A DNA stretch of 64,000 bases from Halobacterium sp. CBA1132 (GCF_001485535.1 NZ_BCMZ01000001.1:186001-250000); one strand, 5' to 3'. Shown: positions 8,766 to 18,326, counted from the first letter of the stretch. The notes: generated by a model from the sequence alone, not told the origin. Made by a program: numbers and translations.

Positions 8766-9059
8766 ATGCCATCCATCGACGACGTCACCGACGCGCCCGA
8801 CGAACTGTCCGACGAGAGAGCCGACGCCCTGCTGGAGGACGCCGACGAAGTCCAGGACATGATGGGCGAGGTCTGCCCGTACCCGCAGGTCGAGGCCAAG
8901 AAAGGCCTGCAGGCCCTCAGTGAGGGCGACCTCCTCGTGCAGGAGACCGACCACGTTCCGTGTACGGAGAACGTCCCGCGCGCCGTCGGCGACGACGCCG
9001 ACGCCCGCGTGTGGCGCAGCGGCGACGGTGTCTACCGCATCTTCCTGGAGAAACGATGA
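8766..9059 (+). CDS. TusA/SirA-like sulfur carrier protein
   Basis: The 97-residue protein has the TusA active-site motif EVCPYPQVEAKKGL (CPxP, Cys near residue 39). After an acidic lead it continues with 'GDLLVQETDHVPCTENVPRAV' and ends 'VYRIFLEKR', as the two-layer alpha/beta TusA fold requires. TusA proteins carry persulfide sulfur between sulfurtransferases. It lies 59 bases after the transporter gene, and its stop overlaps the start of the rhodanese gene (ATGA), which implies translational coupling. The final acceptor (thiolated tRNA, molybdopterin, Fe-S or storage) cannot be read from the sequence. Confidence 0.86.
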   Translation: MPSIDDVTDAPDELSDERADALLEDADEVQDMMGEVCPYPQVEAKKGLQALSEGDLLVQETDHVPCTENVPRAVGDDADARVWRSGDGVYRIFLEKR

Positions 9060-9391
9060 GCGGGAACGTCGACACCGTCGACCCGGCGACCGTCCGCGAG
9101 CGCCTCGACGCCGGCGACGACGACTTCGACCTCGTGGACATCCGCGAGGGCGACGCCTACGAGGACGGCCACGTCCCGGGCGCCGAACACCTCACCGTCG
9201 AGGAACTCGAAGACGTGGTCGTCGAGCGCGACTGGAACGACGAGGTCGTCGTCTACTGTTACGTCGGCCAAACGTCGGTGCAGGCCGCGCGCCTCGTCGA
9301 GGAGTACGGGAACGCCGACGACGTCGCGAGCATGGCCGGCGGCTACGAGGCGTGGGCCGAGGACGTCGAACCGCTCGCGAACGCCGACTAG
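9056..9391 (+). CDS. Single-domain rhodanese sulfurtransferase
   Basis: This 111-residue protein is one rhodanese domain: 'DFDLVDIREGDAYEDGHVPGAEHL' with the substrate-binding Arg, the active-site loop 'VVYCYVGQTSVQAA' with Cys near residue 66, and the closing 'ASMAGGYEAW'. Rhodaneses move sulfane sulfur via a Cys persulfide. It overlaps the TusA-like gene by four bases and completes the YeeE-TusA-rhodanese set. The loop CYVGQTS is a minor variation of the common C-x-x-G-x-R/S-S loop. Confidence 0.88.
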   Translation: MSGNVDTVDPATVRERLDAGDDDFDLVDIREGDAYEDGHVPGAEHLTVEELEDVVVERDWNDEVVVYCYVGQTSVQAARLVEEYGNADDVASMAGGYEAWAEDVEPLANAD

Positions 9392-9450
9392 CTCGTTTCC
9401 CATCGCGTCTGACGCAAGAACTATGCCCGCGGCGACCCCCTCTTTCCGCC

Positions 9451-9807
9451 ATGGGCTTCATGGACAAGATTCTCGGCGGCCGCGGGAGCTCCACCGAGGA
9501 TTACGTCGAGCTAGACATCGAGGACTTCGACACGAACGGCGGCGAGGCCAGCGTCACCGTCCACATCGCCGAAATCGACGGCCAAGAGGACATCATCGCC
9601 ATCAAGGACGCCGTCTACGACGGCGACGTGGTCATCGCGGACATCACGCGCCTCCGCACGGAGGACCGCACGGTCGAACACGTCGTCGACGAACTCCGGC
9701 AGGTCGCCCAAGAGGTCGGCGGCGACATCGTCCAGAAGGGCGACGACCAACTCATCGTCGTGCCGAACGGCCTCGCCATCAGCCGGACGAAGCTCAACCG
9801 ACAGTAA
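9451..9807 (+). CDS. sepF: SepF-family cell division protein
   Basis: The 118-residue protein begins with a short amphipathic helix (MGFMDKILG) suited to membrane attachment, an acidic linker, then the SepF core: 'YVELDIEDFDTNGGEASVTVHIAEI', 'DGDVVIADITRLRTEDRTVEHVVDEL' and 'GDIVQKGDDQLIVVPNGLAIS'. In archaea with FtsZ, SepF is the membrane anchor and recruiter of the FtsZ ring at mid-cell (established). The start is the ATG directly before the amphipathic helix. It is separated from the sulfur cassette by about 60 bases. Confidence 0.88.
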   Translation: MGFMDKILGGRGSSTEDYVELDIEDFDTNGGEASVTVHIAEIDGQEDIIAIKDAVYDGDVVIADITRLRTEDRTVEHVVDELRQVAQEVGGDIVQKGDDQLIVVPNGLAISRTKLNRQ

Positions 9808-9867
9808 GCGGGCAGCTGTCCAGCGAATCGTCGGCGAGAATACAGTAGGACTGTTCTGAGCGTCGGC

Positions 9868-10263
9868 TTACGAGACGTCGTCGGGGGTGTCGGCGTCGTC
9901 CTCGACGGCGCGCTTCATCGAGTCGCGGCGGGACTTGGCGTCGCGACCGGTGGCTTCGAGGAGGAAGTCGTTTTTCGCGTCGACGGCGTCCGCGGCGGCC
10001 TCGGCGTCGCCCTCGGCGATGACTTCCTCGGCGGGGCGCTCCTCGAAGTCGACGGCGAGCTTGTCCTTCTTCCCCGAGTACTCGACGGCGCCGGCGGTGA
10101 TGCGCTCGAAGACCGGGTTGTCGGGGTCCTCGATGACGTAGAGGTCGCTGCCTTTGAACTCCTCGGTGCCCGAGACCTCGCCGAAGTAGTCCTCGATTTC
10201 GGCCTGCAGGTCGGGCATCCGCTCTTCGAGGTACTCGCCGCGTCGCATCTTGTACTCTTTCAT
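9868..10263 (-). CDS. DUF5611 family protein
   Basis: The 131-residue acidic protein begins MKEYKMRRGEYLEERMPDL and contains 'YFGEVSGTEEFKGSDLYVIEDPDNPVFERIT' split over its central sheet. This is a conserved euryarchaeal protein without known function (DUF5611 by memory of the family). The ATG at 10263 is chosen because conservation begins there; the frame upstream is antisense filler. It lies just downstream of the next gene on the same strand (37 bases). Confidence 0.62.
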   Translation of the reverse strand: MKEYKMRRGEYLEERMPDLQAEIEDYFGEVSGTEEFKGSDLYVIEDPDNPVFERITAGAVEYSGKKDKLAVDFEERPAEEVIAEGDAEAAADAVDAKNDFLLEATGRDAKSRRDSMKRAVEDDADTPDDVS

Positions 10264-10300
10264 GAACGCGAGAAGGACAGCGAGGGGTTTAACGGCTTCG

Positions 10301-11194
10301 TCACCGCTCTTCGGCGAGGTAGCCGCGCTGGCACTCCGGACAGATGTCGCCGGCTCGCAGACTCGACCCGGCGGCGTAGCGCTCGAAGCCACACTCCGGG
10401 CAGTACAGCGCGAAGTCGAGTTCGTCGGCGGGCTCGTCGGTCTCCAGCGGCCCCGCGCTCGTGAATCCGGTGTCGGCGTCGACGGCGCCCTCCTCGGCGC
10501 CGAACTCGAACGTCGACTCGTCGGTCTGAGTGGCGGTGACCTCCGCGTCGGCGTCGGCGGTCTCGGTGGCGTCGAAGCCCTCGTCCTCACCCTCGGCGTC
10601 CGGCCACTCGCCGCGGCCGCGGTCGCCCGCGGGCTCGGACTGCTGGTCGGCCTGCTGGGACTGCTGCTGGTCGACGTACTCGGTCTGCGCGGACGACTCG
10701 GTGTCGCTGGCCGGGCCGGCGTCGACGACTTCCGCGTCGTCCTCGACCGGCTCGGGCTCGGGTTCGGGGTCGGCCTCCGGTTCCGCGGGCTCGTCCCACT
10801 GGTCGCTGCCCGGTTCGTCGGCGGCGTCGTCGTCGAGGATGACCGCGTCGTCCGCGCCCGGGTCGCCCGCCATCGCGTCGTCGGTCTCCATGCCGGCTTC
10901 GGCCTGCTCGATGGCGTCCGACGCCGACGTGAACGCGCCGCTCGCCGCGGGTTCGCTCGTCGCGGCGGCCGGTTCGTCGGCCGTCGCGGGCTCCGGGGAG
11001 TCGGCGCTCTCGCCTCGCTCGGGCTCCAAGGACCGTACTTCGGTGTTCTCCGCGGTAACTTTCTCGGAGCCACACCGAGCGCACTCCTTGAGCTCGCGTT
11101 CGGTCACGACCACTTCGTCGCCGCGCTCCTCGCGGTCCCGCTCGACGAACGCCTCGCCGTAGTCGTGTCCGAGCAGGGAGCACCTGAGACCCAT
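10301..11194 (-). CDS. Two zinc ribbons joined by a long acidic disordered linker
   Basis: The N-terminus has a zinc-knuckle-like segment (MGLRCSLLGHDYGE and KECARCGSEKV near residue 40), and the C-terminus a second four-Cys ribbon (ALYCPECGFERYAAG and 'GDICPECQRGYL'). The roughly 200 residues between are rich in Asp, Glu, Ala, Ser and Gln, with no predicted fold. Haloarchaeal proteins with this layout are grouped as an uncharacterised family (DUF7093 from memory). The protein could be a scaffold that senses zinc or binds nucleic acid with its ends, but nothing proves this. It heads a two-gene unit with the DUF5611 gene. Confidence 0.65.
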   Translation of the reverse strand: MGLRCSLLGHDYGEAFVERDREERGDEVVVTERELKECARCGSEKVTAENTEVRSLEPERGESADSPEPATADEPAAATSEPAASGAFTSASDAIEQAEAGMETDDAMAGDPGADDAVILDDDAADEPGSDQWDEPAEPEADPEPEPEPVEDDAEVVDAGPASDTESSAQTEYVDQQQSQQADQQSEPAGDRGRGEWPDAEGEDEGFDATETADADAEVTATQTDESTFEFGAEEGAVDADTGFTSAGPLETDEPADELDFALYCPECGFERYAAGSSLRAGDICPECQRGYLAEER

Positions 11195-11275
11195 TAGGAC
11201 GGCAGTATCCGAGCCAGCGGCAAAAGACTACCGCTCGGGGATACTGCTAAGGCGCCGGCAGTCGTCGGTGTGCGT

Positions 11276-11569
11276 ATGCACGTCAAGCCGGAGTACCGCG
11301 ACCGCGAGGAGACGGAGGTGGCGGTGCTGGACGCGCTCGCCGACCGGCCGAACGAGGGGGCGACGCTGTTCGAGTTGCGCTCGCACGTCGACGCGGGCAT
11401 CGACGACTTGGAGGACGCGCTCGGGTCGCTGAAGGCCGACGGCCTCATCGACGCCGAGGAGAACGACGGCCGCACCGTCTTCCGCGCGGACGACCGCGTC
11501 TTCCCGGACGGCGACGAGCAGGCCGACGCGTCGCTTCTGGACGAGCTCCGGCGGCGCATCGGGCTGTAG
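11276..11569 (+). CDS. Small winged-helix protein (DUF6432-like)
   Basis: The 97-residue protein looks like one winged helix-turn-helix: 'TEVAVLDALADRPNEGATLFEL' (helix 1-2), 'SHVDAGIDDLEDALGSLKADGLI' (recognition helix) and 'RTVFRADDRVFP' (wing). No effector domain is present. It may be a DNA-binding regulator or a structural wHTH. A GTG two codons earlier is an alternative start. It is divergent from the zinc-ribbon gene, with 80 bases between. Confidence 0.68.
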   Translation: MHVKPEYRDREETEVAVLDALADRPNEGATLFELRSHVDAGIDDLEDALGSLKADGLIDAEENDGRTVFRADDRVFPDGDEQADASLLDELRRRIGL

Positions 11570-11624
11570 CAACTAATTCTGGAACCCGGTGGGTTTACCC
11601 GCGCGAGCACCGATTCTGCGCGTA

Positions 11625-12707
11625 ATGACAGTCGTCAGGGACAGCCACGAGGACCACGGCGCGTCGTTCCGCGAGGTCGCGGGGCGCGCGCTGCCCGAGG
11701 AGTACGGCCGCCCCGAGCGCACGCACCGCGCGGTGCGCAACATCGTCGGCATCACCGAGCACGCCTTCGACGTGGTCGTCGTCACGGGCGAGGACCGCCA
11801 CGAGTTCGTCGACGACACCGTCACCAACCGCGTCCCGACCGAGGACGGCGAGGGGGCGTACGCGCTGGTGTTGGACCCGCAGGGCCGGATTCGCGTGGAC
11901 TGCTACGTGTTCGCGACCGGAGACAGCCTGCTCGTGTTCTTCCCCGCCGGCGAGGGCGAGGCGGTCGCCGAGGAGTGGAGCGAGCGCACGTTCGTCCAAG
12001 ACGTGGACGTGGAGTACGCGACCGACCGCTTCGGCGTGTTCGGCGCGCACGGCCCGAAGGCGACCGAGAAGATAGCGAGCGTGCTCGGCGGCGCCAGCCC
12101 CCCGGAGGAGCCGCTGACGTTCGTGCGCGGGTCGATGGAGGAGGGCGTGACGGTCGTCCGCGACGACGACCTCGCGGGCGAGGAGGGCTACCTCGTCGTC
12201 TGCGCGGCCGCCGACGCCGGGCCGGTCTTCGAGACGCTCGTCGTCCGCGGGCTGAACGCCCCGCCGTTCGGCCGTCGGACGTGGGAGACGCTGACGCTGG
12301 AAGCCGGAACGCCGCTGTTCGAGACGGAACTGAAAGACCGCGTCCCGAACGTCCTCGGTCTCGGGAACGCCGTCGACTACGAGAAGGGCTGTTTCGTCGG
12401 GCAGGAGGTCGTCTCGAAGGTGAAGAACCGCGGGCGGCCGAGCAGCCGACTCGTCGGCGTCGTCGCCGACGAACTGCCGGCCGCGGGCGCGGCAGTGGCG
12501 CAGGACGGCGACGACGTGGGCGAGGTGACGCGCGCGGCCGTCAGCCCGATGCGCGAGGAGCCAATCGCGTTCGCGGAAGTGAACTACGACGTGACTGACG
12601 GCGACGTAACGGTAGAGACCGACGACGGCGATGTCGCTGGGGAGATTGCCGAGTTGCCGTTCGTGGACTGCACGGGAGAGTCGGCGCGACTCCCGACGTA
12701 CGAGTAG
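11625..12707 (+). CDS. YgfZ/GcvT-like folate-binding protein
   Basis: The 360-residue protein has the GcvT/YgfZ fold. The diagnostic sequence 'DYEKGCFVGQEVVSKVKNRG' near residue 255 matches the YgfZ signature KGC-x-x-GQE, with the conserved Cys. YgfZ uses tetrahydrofolate to help repair or assemble certain Fe-S enzymes. True GcvT aminomethyltransferases lack this Cys motif and normally sit with other gcv genes, absent here. The ATG at 11625 follows the family start. Its stop directly abuts the stop of the convergent reductase gene. Confidence 0.8.
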   Translation: MTVVRDSHEDHGASFREVAGRALPEEYGRPERTHRAVRNIVGITEHAFDVVVVTGEDRHEFVDDTVTNRVPTEDGEGAYALVLDPQGRIRVDCYVFATGDSLLVFFPAGEGEAVAEEWSERTFVQDVDVEYATDRFGVFGAHGPKATEKIASVLGGASPPEEPLTFVRGSMEEGVTVVRDDDLAGEEGYLVVCAAADAGPVFETLVVRGLNAPPFGRRTWETLTLEAGTPLFETELKDRVPNVLGLGNAVDYEKGCFVGQEVVSKVKNRGRPSSRLVGVVADELPAAGAAVAQDGDDVGEVTRAAVSPMREEPIAFAEVNYDVTDGDVTVETDDGDVAGEIAELPFVDCTGESARLPTYE

Positions 12708-13786
12708 TTATCGAAGCAGGGCTTTGAGCTGTTCTGCGGAGAAGATGCTCGTCGGCTGGTCCATGTGGACGCCGATTTCACCCTCGAACAGCCGCATCCC
12801 CGCGCGCTGAATCGGCTGGGGCGCGGAGTACCCCTTGCGGACGAGGTGGCCCAGTTGGATGTCGCGGCCGAGTTCCCCGCGCCACGCGTCCTCGTAGGCG
12901 GTGAGCGTCGTTGGTCGGTCGGGGTCGATTTCGCGCGCGGCGCAGTCCGCGGCCGTCATCCCGTAGAGGATGCCGCCACCTGTGAACGGCTTCGTCTGCC
13001 CCGCGGCGTCCCCGAGCAGGAATCCGCGCGTGCTCGTGACGGTGTCCGGGGGCCGATGGGGATGACGCCCGAGCAGCGGTGCTCGATGTCGACGCCGTAG
13101 TCCTCGACGAACGCGTCGAACAGCGCGGGGACGTCCTCGCCGGGTGCGGCTGCGAGCCCGTACTCGACGCCGCCTTCGCCGCGGGGGATGCGCCACGCGA
13201 AGAATTCGGGGACGGTGAGGTGGACGTCCACGAACGCCTCGTGGTCGGGGTCGGGGTCGAACGCGAGCGCGCCGTGCAAGAACTCGTCCGGTTCCGGGAG
13301 CCCCAGCGCGTCCCGCACGCGCGAGCGCGGACCGTCGCTGCCCGCGACCATCTTCGCGGTCACGTCGAACGTCTCCTCGGGTCCGCGCACGGTGAGTTCC
13401 ACGCGGTCGTTGAACTCCGCCACCTCGGTCACCGTGTGCTGCTCGCGGACGTCAGCGCCGGCGTCCCGGGCGGCGTCGGCGAGCACGTTGTCCAACTGCA
13501 CGCGGTCGACAGCGTTCGAAATCGGCTCGTCCTTGTAGAAGGGGTAGGCTTCGGAGTCGGCGCCGCCGAGGTGGAAGCGCGCGCCCCGAATCTCGTTCTG
13601 GAAGAGGTCCTCGCGGGCTTCATCTGGAACGTAGTCCCAGACATCGAGGCTGACGTGCCCCGAGCACGCCAGCGGCTTCCCGAGTTCGCCCTGCTCGAAG
13701 GCGACCACGTCGTAGCCGCGTTCGGCCGCGCGGCGCGCGAACCGCGCACCCGCGGGACCGACGCCGACGACCGCGAAGTCGTACAT
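12708..13786 (-). pseudogene. Geranylgeranyl reductase family flavoprotein, one-base frameshift
   Basis: The N-terminal frame carries the FAD motif VVGVGPAGARFARRAAERGYDVVAFE and continues to 'CSGVIPIGP' near residue 247. The protein then resumes in another frame with 'DTVTSTRGFLLGDAAGQTKPFTGGG', the second flavin-binding signature, and ends normally. Adding one G to the five-G run at 13048-13052 restores a single 359-residue protein. The family saturates isoprenoid chains of archaeal lipids or quinones, so an intact copy would be expected to matter. A homopolymer sequencing error is as likely as a real mutation. It is convergent with the YgfZ gene. Confidence 0.82.
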
Positions 13787-13825
13787 TACTGTCGCGTACG
13801 TCGCGAGACAGAAAAGAGGCTTCGC

Positions 13826-14485
13826 TTAGTAACCGAGCGTCTCCTCGACGAGCACGAGGGTCGTGCGGCCCTCGGTGCCCTCCTGCCGGTAGATGAGCTC
13901 CTTGGAGGGCGCGCTCTCGACGCCGTAGGCGTCCTGGGCGCGCTGGTTCTCGAACTCGTAGGCGTACTCGTGGAGGCGGTCACGGGCGGCCTCGACGTCG
14001 TCGACGACCTTGTTGACACCGGCGACGAGCAGGAGGTTCTTCGCGGCGAACGGGTACGCGCCGACGCGGCTCCCGGAGAGGTCGGCGGCGACGAGCGTGC
14101 CCTCCTCGCGGGCGATGCCGTTCGCGCTTCCGAGGAAGTAGTCGGCGGTCTGGGCGTCGCGGCGCGCGGCGTCGCGCTCCTCGTCGTCGTCGATGCTCCA
14201 GATTTCCGCGGCGAGGTTCTCCCAGTCGTGGTCGCCCTCGTTGAGGTAGTCGTCGAACCCGACTTCTTCGAGGGTCGTCGAGTGGCCGTTCATCACGGAC
14301 GCGCCACTCGGAATCTCGTCGACGAGCACGTCGAGGGCGGCCTCGGCGTCCTCGACGACTTCGACATCGAAGCCGCTGGCTTCGAGGTTCTCGACGGCTT
14401 CCGCGAGTTCGTCGGCTGTCGGGTGGCTGTCCCAGTCGTCGTCCACGTCGACGTCGTCGACGTAGTCTGCCTTCTGTTGGCTCAC
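13826..14485 (-). CDS. LUD-domain protein (LutC/DUF162-like)
   Basis: The 219-residue protein shows the LUD fold shared with LutC: 'PSGASVMNGHSTTLEEVGFDDYL' near residue 75, then 'DYFLGSANGIAREEGTLVAADLSGSRVGAYPFAAKNLLLVAG' spread over the nucleotide-like pocket. LutC belongs to the lactate utilisation complex; stand-alone archaeal LUD proteins are not assigned. The GTG giving MSQQKADYVDD is preferred to the upstream TTG. No lutA or lutB gene is nearby, so a lactate role is not supported by context. Confidence 0.8.
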   Translation of the reverse strand: MSQQKADYVDDVDVDDDWDSHPTADELAEAVENLEASGFDVEVVEDAEAALDVLVDEIPSGASVMNGHSTTLEEVGFDDYLNEGDHDWENLAAEIWSIDDDEERDAARRDAQTADYFLGSANGIAREEGTLVAADLSGSRVGAYPFAAKNLLLVAGVNKVVDDVEAARDRLHEYAYEFENQRAQDAYGVESAPSKELIYRQEGTEGRTTLVLVEETLGY

Positions 14486-14607
14486 ACTCGCGTACAATCG
14501 CTACCCGGAAAAGAGCCTGCGCCCACCGGCGAGTCGCGCCCAAACGAGTAACCCCCGTGTCACCGGGTTCGTAGCGTGCTACCGCCGCTACTCGACGGGC
14601 GTCGCGA

Positions 14608-17580
14608 TTAGTCGTCGTCCGGGGTAGGTGCGGCCCGTTCGTCCTTCGCAGGCTTCTTACGGTCGCTGCGGGGGCCTTCGAGGTCCACGCCCGGGAGTTT
14701 GTCGCGGAGGTAGCGCCCGGTGTGGCTGTCGTCGTTGCGCGCGACGTCCTCCGGAGTGCCGGCGGCCACGAGGTCGCCGCCGTGCTCGCCGCCCTCGGGA
14801 CCGAGGTCGACAACGTGGTCGGCGTTCTTCACGAGGTCGAGTTCGTGCTCGATGACGACGACGGTGTTGCCGCGGTCGGTGAGTCGCTGGAGGACTTCCA
14901 CGAGTTTGCGCTCGTCCGCGCTGTGGAGGCCGGTCGTCGGCTCGTCCAGCAGGTAGAGCGTGTCGCCGGCGTCCTTCTTCCCGAGTTCCTCCGCGAGCTT
15001 GACGCGCTGGGCCTCCCCGCCCGACAGCGTGGTCGAGGGCTGGCCGAGTTTCATGTAGTCGAGGCCGACGTCCATCAGGAGTTTGAGGCGGCGGCCCAGG
15101 CGGCTGTCCGCCTCGAAGAAGTCGTAGGCCTCCTCGACGCTCATGTCGAGGACGTCCGCGATGGTCGCGTCCTTGAACGTGACGTCCAGCGTCTCGTCGT
15201 TGTAGCGGGCGCCACCGCACTCCTCGCAGGGGACGTGGACGTCCGAGAGGAAGTTCATCTCGATCTTCTGGGTGCCCTGTCCGCCGCAGGCCTCACAGCG
15301 CCCGCCTTTGACGTTGAACGAGAATCGGCCCTTCTCGTAGCCGCGCTGCTTGGCGAGCTTCGTCTCGGCGAACTTCTCGCGGATGTAGTCGAAGATGCCG
15401 GTGTACGTCGCGGGATTGGAGCGGGGCGTGCGGCCGATGGGCGACTGGTCGATGAGCCGCACCGTCTCGACGTTGTCGACGCCGTCGATGGCGTCGTGCT
15501 CGCCGGGGTCGACGCTGGTGTTGTCGTTCATCTCGCGGGCGAGGCCCTTGTAGAGGATGTCGTGCATCAGCGTGGACTTCCCGGAGCCCGAGACGCCCGT
15601 AATCGCGGTGAACGCGCCGATGGGGAGGTCGACGTCGAGGTCGCGGAGGTTGTGCTGTCGCGCGCCTCGAATCGTCAGGGTGTCCGTCCAGTCGCGGCGC
15701 TCCTCGGGGACGGGAATCTGCTTGCGGCCCGCGAGGTAATCGCCGGTGATGGAGTCCTCGGCGGCCATGAGGTCCTCGACGTCGCCGTTCGCGACGACCT
15801 CGCCGCCGTGGCGGCCCGGCCCGGGACCCATGTCCACGACGTTGTCCGCGCGCCGCATCGTCTCCTCGTCGTGCTCGACGACGACGAGCGTGTTCCCGAG
15901 GTCGCGGAGCTCCTCTAAGGTGTTGAGGAGGCGGTCGTTGTCGCGCTGGTGGAGGCCAATCGAAGGCTCGTCGAGGACGTACAGCACGCCCACGAGCCCG
16001 GAGCCGATCTGGGTGGCGAGGCGGATGCGCTGGCTCTCGCCGCCCGAGAGCGTGGAGGCCTCGCGGTCGAGCGTGAGGTAGTCGAGTCCGACCTCGGTCA
16101 TGAAGCCGAGGCGCGCGCGAATCTCCTTGAGAATCTCCTCGGCGATTTTGCGGTCGCGGGCGTCGAGGTTGTCCTCCATCCCCTCGAAGTGTTCGAGGGC
16201 GTCCCCGATGCTCATGCGGTTGACGTCCGTGATGGGCGTGCCGTCCACGAGCACCGCGCGGGATTCGGGCTTGAGGCGCGTGCCGTCGCACGCCGGGCAC
16301 GTCGTGACGGACATGTACTCCTCGATGTGGTCGCGGGTGCTCTCGGAGTCGGTCTCGACGTAGCGGCGTTCGAGGTTCGGGATGACGCCCTCGAAGGGCT
16401 TCTCCTTGCGGCGGGTGCCGTTCTTCGTCTGTCGCTTGAACACCACGTCCTCGGTGGTGCCGTAGAGGAACGCCTGCTGGACGTCCTCGTCGAGTTCTTC
16501 GAACGGCGTGTCGAGGCTAATCCCGAAGTGCTCGGCCACCGAATCGAGGCGCGTCTGGTAGTACGAGCGGTTGTAACTCCACGCCTCGAAGACGTGCTTG
16601 ACGGGCTTGCTCTCGTCGACGACGACGAGGTCCTCGCTGACCTCCTTCGTGTTCCCGATGCCCTCGCACTCCGGGCACGCGCCGTGCGGGCTGTTGAAGG
16701 AGAACGAGCGCGTCTCGATTTCGCTGATGTCGATGCCGCAGTGCGTACAGGCGAGGTCCTCGCTGAACTCCACGACGAAGCGGTCCTCGTCGTCCTCATC
16801 CGCCAAGTCGCCGGTGCTCCGGGCGGTCGCCCCTCCGAGTTCGAGGTCCTCGTCGGCGTCGGGGACGATGACCTTCAGGACGCCGTCAGCCTCGTCTAAG
16901 GCGGTCTCGACGCTGTCGTTGATGCGCGAGCGGTTGTCCTCGCTGACGGCCACGCGGTCGACGACGACGTCGATCGTGTGGTCGTAGTTCTCGTCGAGGT
17001 CTGGGCGGTCGTACGCGAGGTCGTAGCTCTCACCGTCGACCTCCACACGTGAGTACCCCTCGCTGACGAGGTCGTCGAAGCGGTCCTCGAAGGCGCCCTT
17101 CTGGTCGCGGACGACCGGCGCCGCGATTTTCGCCTTCGTGCCCTCGGGGAGTTCGAGGATGCGGCGGACCATCTGCTGGGCGGACTGCTCGCCGACCTCG
17201 CGGCCGCACTCCGGACAGTGCGGGACGCCGACGCGGGCGTACAGCAGGCGCAGGTAGTCGTGGAGTTCGGTGACGGTGCCGACCGTCGACCGGGGGTTGT
17301 TCGCGGCGTTCTTCTGGTCGATGCTGATGGCGGGCGAGAGGCCCTCCACGGACTCGACCTGTGGCTTGTCCATCTGCCCGAGGAAGTTCCGGGCGTACGC
17401 AGAGAGGCTCTCGATGTAGCGGCGCTGGCCCTCCGCGTAAATCGTCTGGAAGGCCAGCGACGACTTCCCGGACCCGGAGAGGCCGGTCACCACGTTCAGC
17501 GCCTCGCGTGGAATCTGCACGTCGAGGTCGTCGAGGTTGTTCTCCTCGGCCCCTCGGACCTCGATGTAGTCATCGCTCAT
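14608..17580 (-). CDS. uvrA: UvrA, excinuclease ABC subunit A
   Basis: The 990-residue protein is a full UvrA with two ABC ATPase halves. Walker A motifs are [10 protein letters not shown] at residues 33-42 and [10 protein letters not shown] near residue 670. ABC signatures [12 protein letters not shown] and [12 protein letters not shown] are both present. Zinc fingers are seen as '[10 protein letters not shown]' with 'CPECEGIG', and 'CEACGGQG' with 'CEECGGARY'. UvrA scans DNA for bulky lesions and loads UvrB in nucleotide excision repair. The last 30 residues are a charged haloarchaeal extension. No uvrB or uvrC is in the window. Confidence 0.98.
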   Translation of the reverse strand: MSDDYIEVRGAEENNLDDLDVQIPREALNVVTGLSGSGKSSLAFQTIYAEGQRRYIESLSAYARNFLGQMDKPQVESVEGLSPAISIDQKNAANNPRSTVGTVTELHDYLRLLYARVGVPHCPECGREVGEQSAQQMVRRILELPEGTKAKIAAPVVRDQKGAFEDRFDDLVSEGYSRVEVDGESYDLAYDRPDLDENYDHTIDVVVDRVAVSEDNRSRINDSVETALDEADGVLKVIVPDADEDLELGGATARSTGDLADEDDEDRFVVEFSEDLACTHCGIDISEIETRSFSFNSPHGACPECEGIGNTKEVSEDLVVVDESKPVKHVFEAWSYNRSYYQTRLDSVAEHFGISLDTPFEELDEDVQQAFLYGTTEDVVFKRQTKNGTRRKEKPFEGVIPNLERRYVETDSESTRDHIEEYMSVTTCPACDGTRLKPESRAVLVDGTPITDVNRMSIGDALEHFEGMEDNLDARDRKIAEEILKEIRARLGFMTEVGLDYLTLDREASTLSGGESQRIRLATQIGSGLVGVLYVLDEPSIGLHQRDNDRLLNTLEELRDLGNTLVVVEHDEETMRRADNVVDMGPGPGRHGGEVVANGDVEDLMAAEDSITGDYLAGRKQIPVPEERRDWTDTLTIRGARQHNLRDLDVDLPIGAFTAITGVSGSGKSTLMHDILYKGLAREMNDNTSVDPGEHDAIDGVDNVETVRLIDQSPIGRTPRSNPATYTGIFDYIREKFAETKLAKQRGYEKGRFSFNVKGGRCEACGGQGTQKIEMNFLSDVHVPCEECGGARYNDETLDVTFKDATIADVLDMSVEEAYDFFEADSRLGRRLKLLMDVGLDYMKLGQPSTTLSGGEAQRVKLAEELGKKDAGDTLYLLDEPTTGLHSADERKLVEVLQRLTDRGNTVVVIEHELDLVKNADHVVDLGPEGGEHGGDLVAAGTPEDVARNDDSHTGRYLRDKLPGVDLEGPRSDRKKPAKDERAAPTPDDD

Positions 17581-17632
17581 TAGGCGTCTAGTACCGGACG
17601 AGCCAGTGAAGGTCTGTCGGTCCCGGTGACGG

Positions 17633-18326
17633 TCGTGTTTAGTTAAGGCTGAAAAGTGAGGCGGAAGTGATTTTCAGCTGGTTCATGGCAGAAATCACCC
17701 GCCTCAGTGGCTGTAGCGACTGGCTTGAGTTAGATTTTGTGGAGCGAGAGCGGACACCGAGCGAGCTGATGCGTCTTGGTATTCGACTCCATCTGGCTGG
17801 ACTCTCACTTTCGAATACCGTCAAAGAACTTGAGAAGTTCGGTGTCAAACGCTCGCGGAAAGCCATCCATGACTGGGTGCAGAAAGCTGATCTACAGCCC
17901 GCCAGCGACGCTAGTCCGGATCAGGTTGCGGTTGACGAAACGGTGATCCGCATCGACGGCCAGCAGTACTGGCTGTACGCTGCCGTCAATCCTAATTCGA
18001 ACAGATTCCTGCACGTACGGCTGTTTCCGACGACAACAACGGCGTTGACTGAACGGTTTCTGCAGGAGTTACGCGAGAAACACGACGTTGAAGACGCAGT
18101 GTTTCTGGTTGATCACGCCCAGCATCTCAAAACAGCACTCCAACGAGTCGGGCTTCGATTCCAGACCGTTCGTCATGGGAATCGGAATGCTGTCGAACGT
18201 GTTTTTAGAGAGATAAAACGTCGAACTTCCTCGTTCAGTAATAGTTTCAGCCACGTCGAGCCAACAACAGCGGAATCGTGGTTGCAAGCCTTCGCCGTCT
18301 GGTGGAACTCGCTAAACTAAACACGA
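17633..18326 (+). mobile_element. IS6-family insertion sequence (haloarchaeal ISH type)
   Basis: Perfect 12-base terminal inverted repeats (TCGTGTTTAGTT at the left, AACTAAACACGA at the right) bound a single transposase gene whose stop lies inside the right repeat. The length of about 0.7 kb and the repeat sequence fit IS6-like elements of haloarchaea, which move by replicative transposition. The 8-base flanks do not match, so no target duplication is visible. That fits an old insertion or a rearrangement between copies. Confidence 0.82.
17685..18320 (+). CDS. IS6-family DDE transposase
   Basis: The 211-residue protein carries the DDE catalytic triad of the IS6 family. The first Asp is in 'QVAVDETVIRIDGQQYWLYAAV', the second in 'AVFLVDHAQHLKTAL', and the Glu in 'RNAVERVFREIKRRTSSFSN'. 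The N-terminal third has the helix-turn-helix expected for terminal-repeat binding. The ATG at 17685 gives MAEITRLSG. Codon use is lower in GC than the neighbours, as usual for such elements. The gene looks intact. Confidence 0.88.
   Translation: MAEITRLSGCSDWLELDFVERERTPSELMRLGIRLHLAGLSLSNTVKELEKFGVKRSRKAIHDWVQKADLQPASDASPDQVAVDETVIRIDGQQYWLYAAVNPNSNRFLHVRLFPTTTTALTERFLQELREKHDVEDAVFLVDHAQHLKTALQRVGLRFQTVRHGNRNAVERVFREIKRRTSSFSNSFSHVEPTTAESWLQAFAVWWNSLN

Noticed and set aside
11625-12707. Glycine cleavage T protein
   Set aside because: The KGCFVGQE motif is that of YgfZ, and no gcvH or gcvP genes are adjacent.
13826-14485. Lactate utilisation (lut) operon
   Set aside because: Only one LUD protein is present; lutA- and lutB-like genes are missing nearby.
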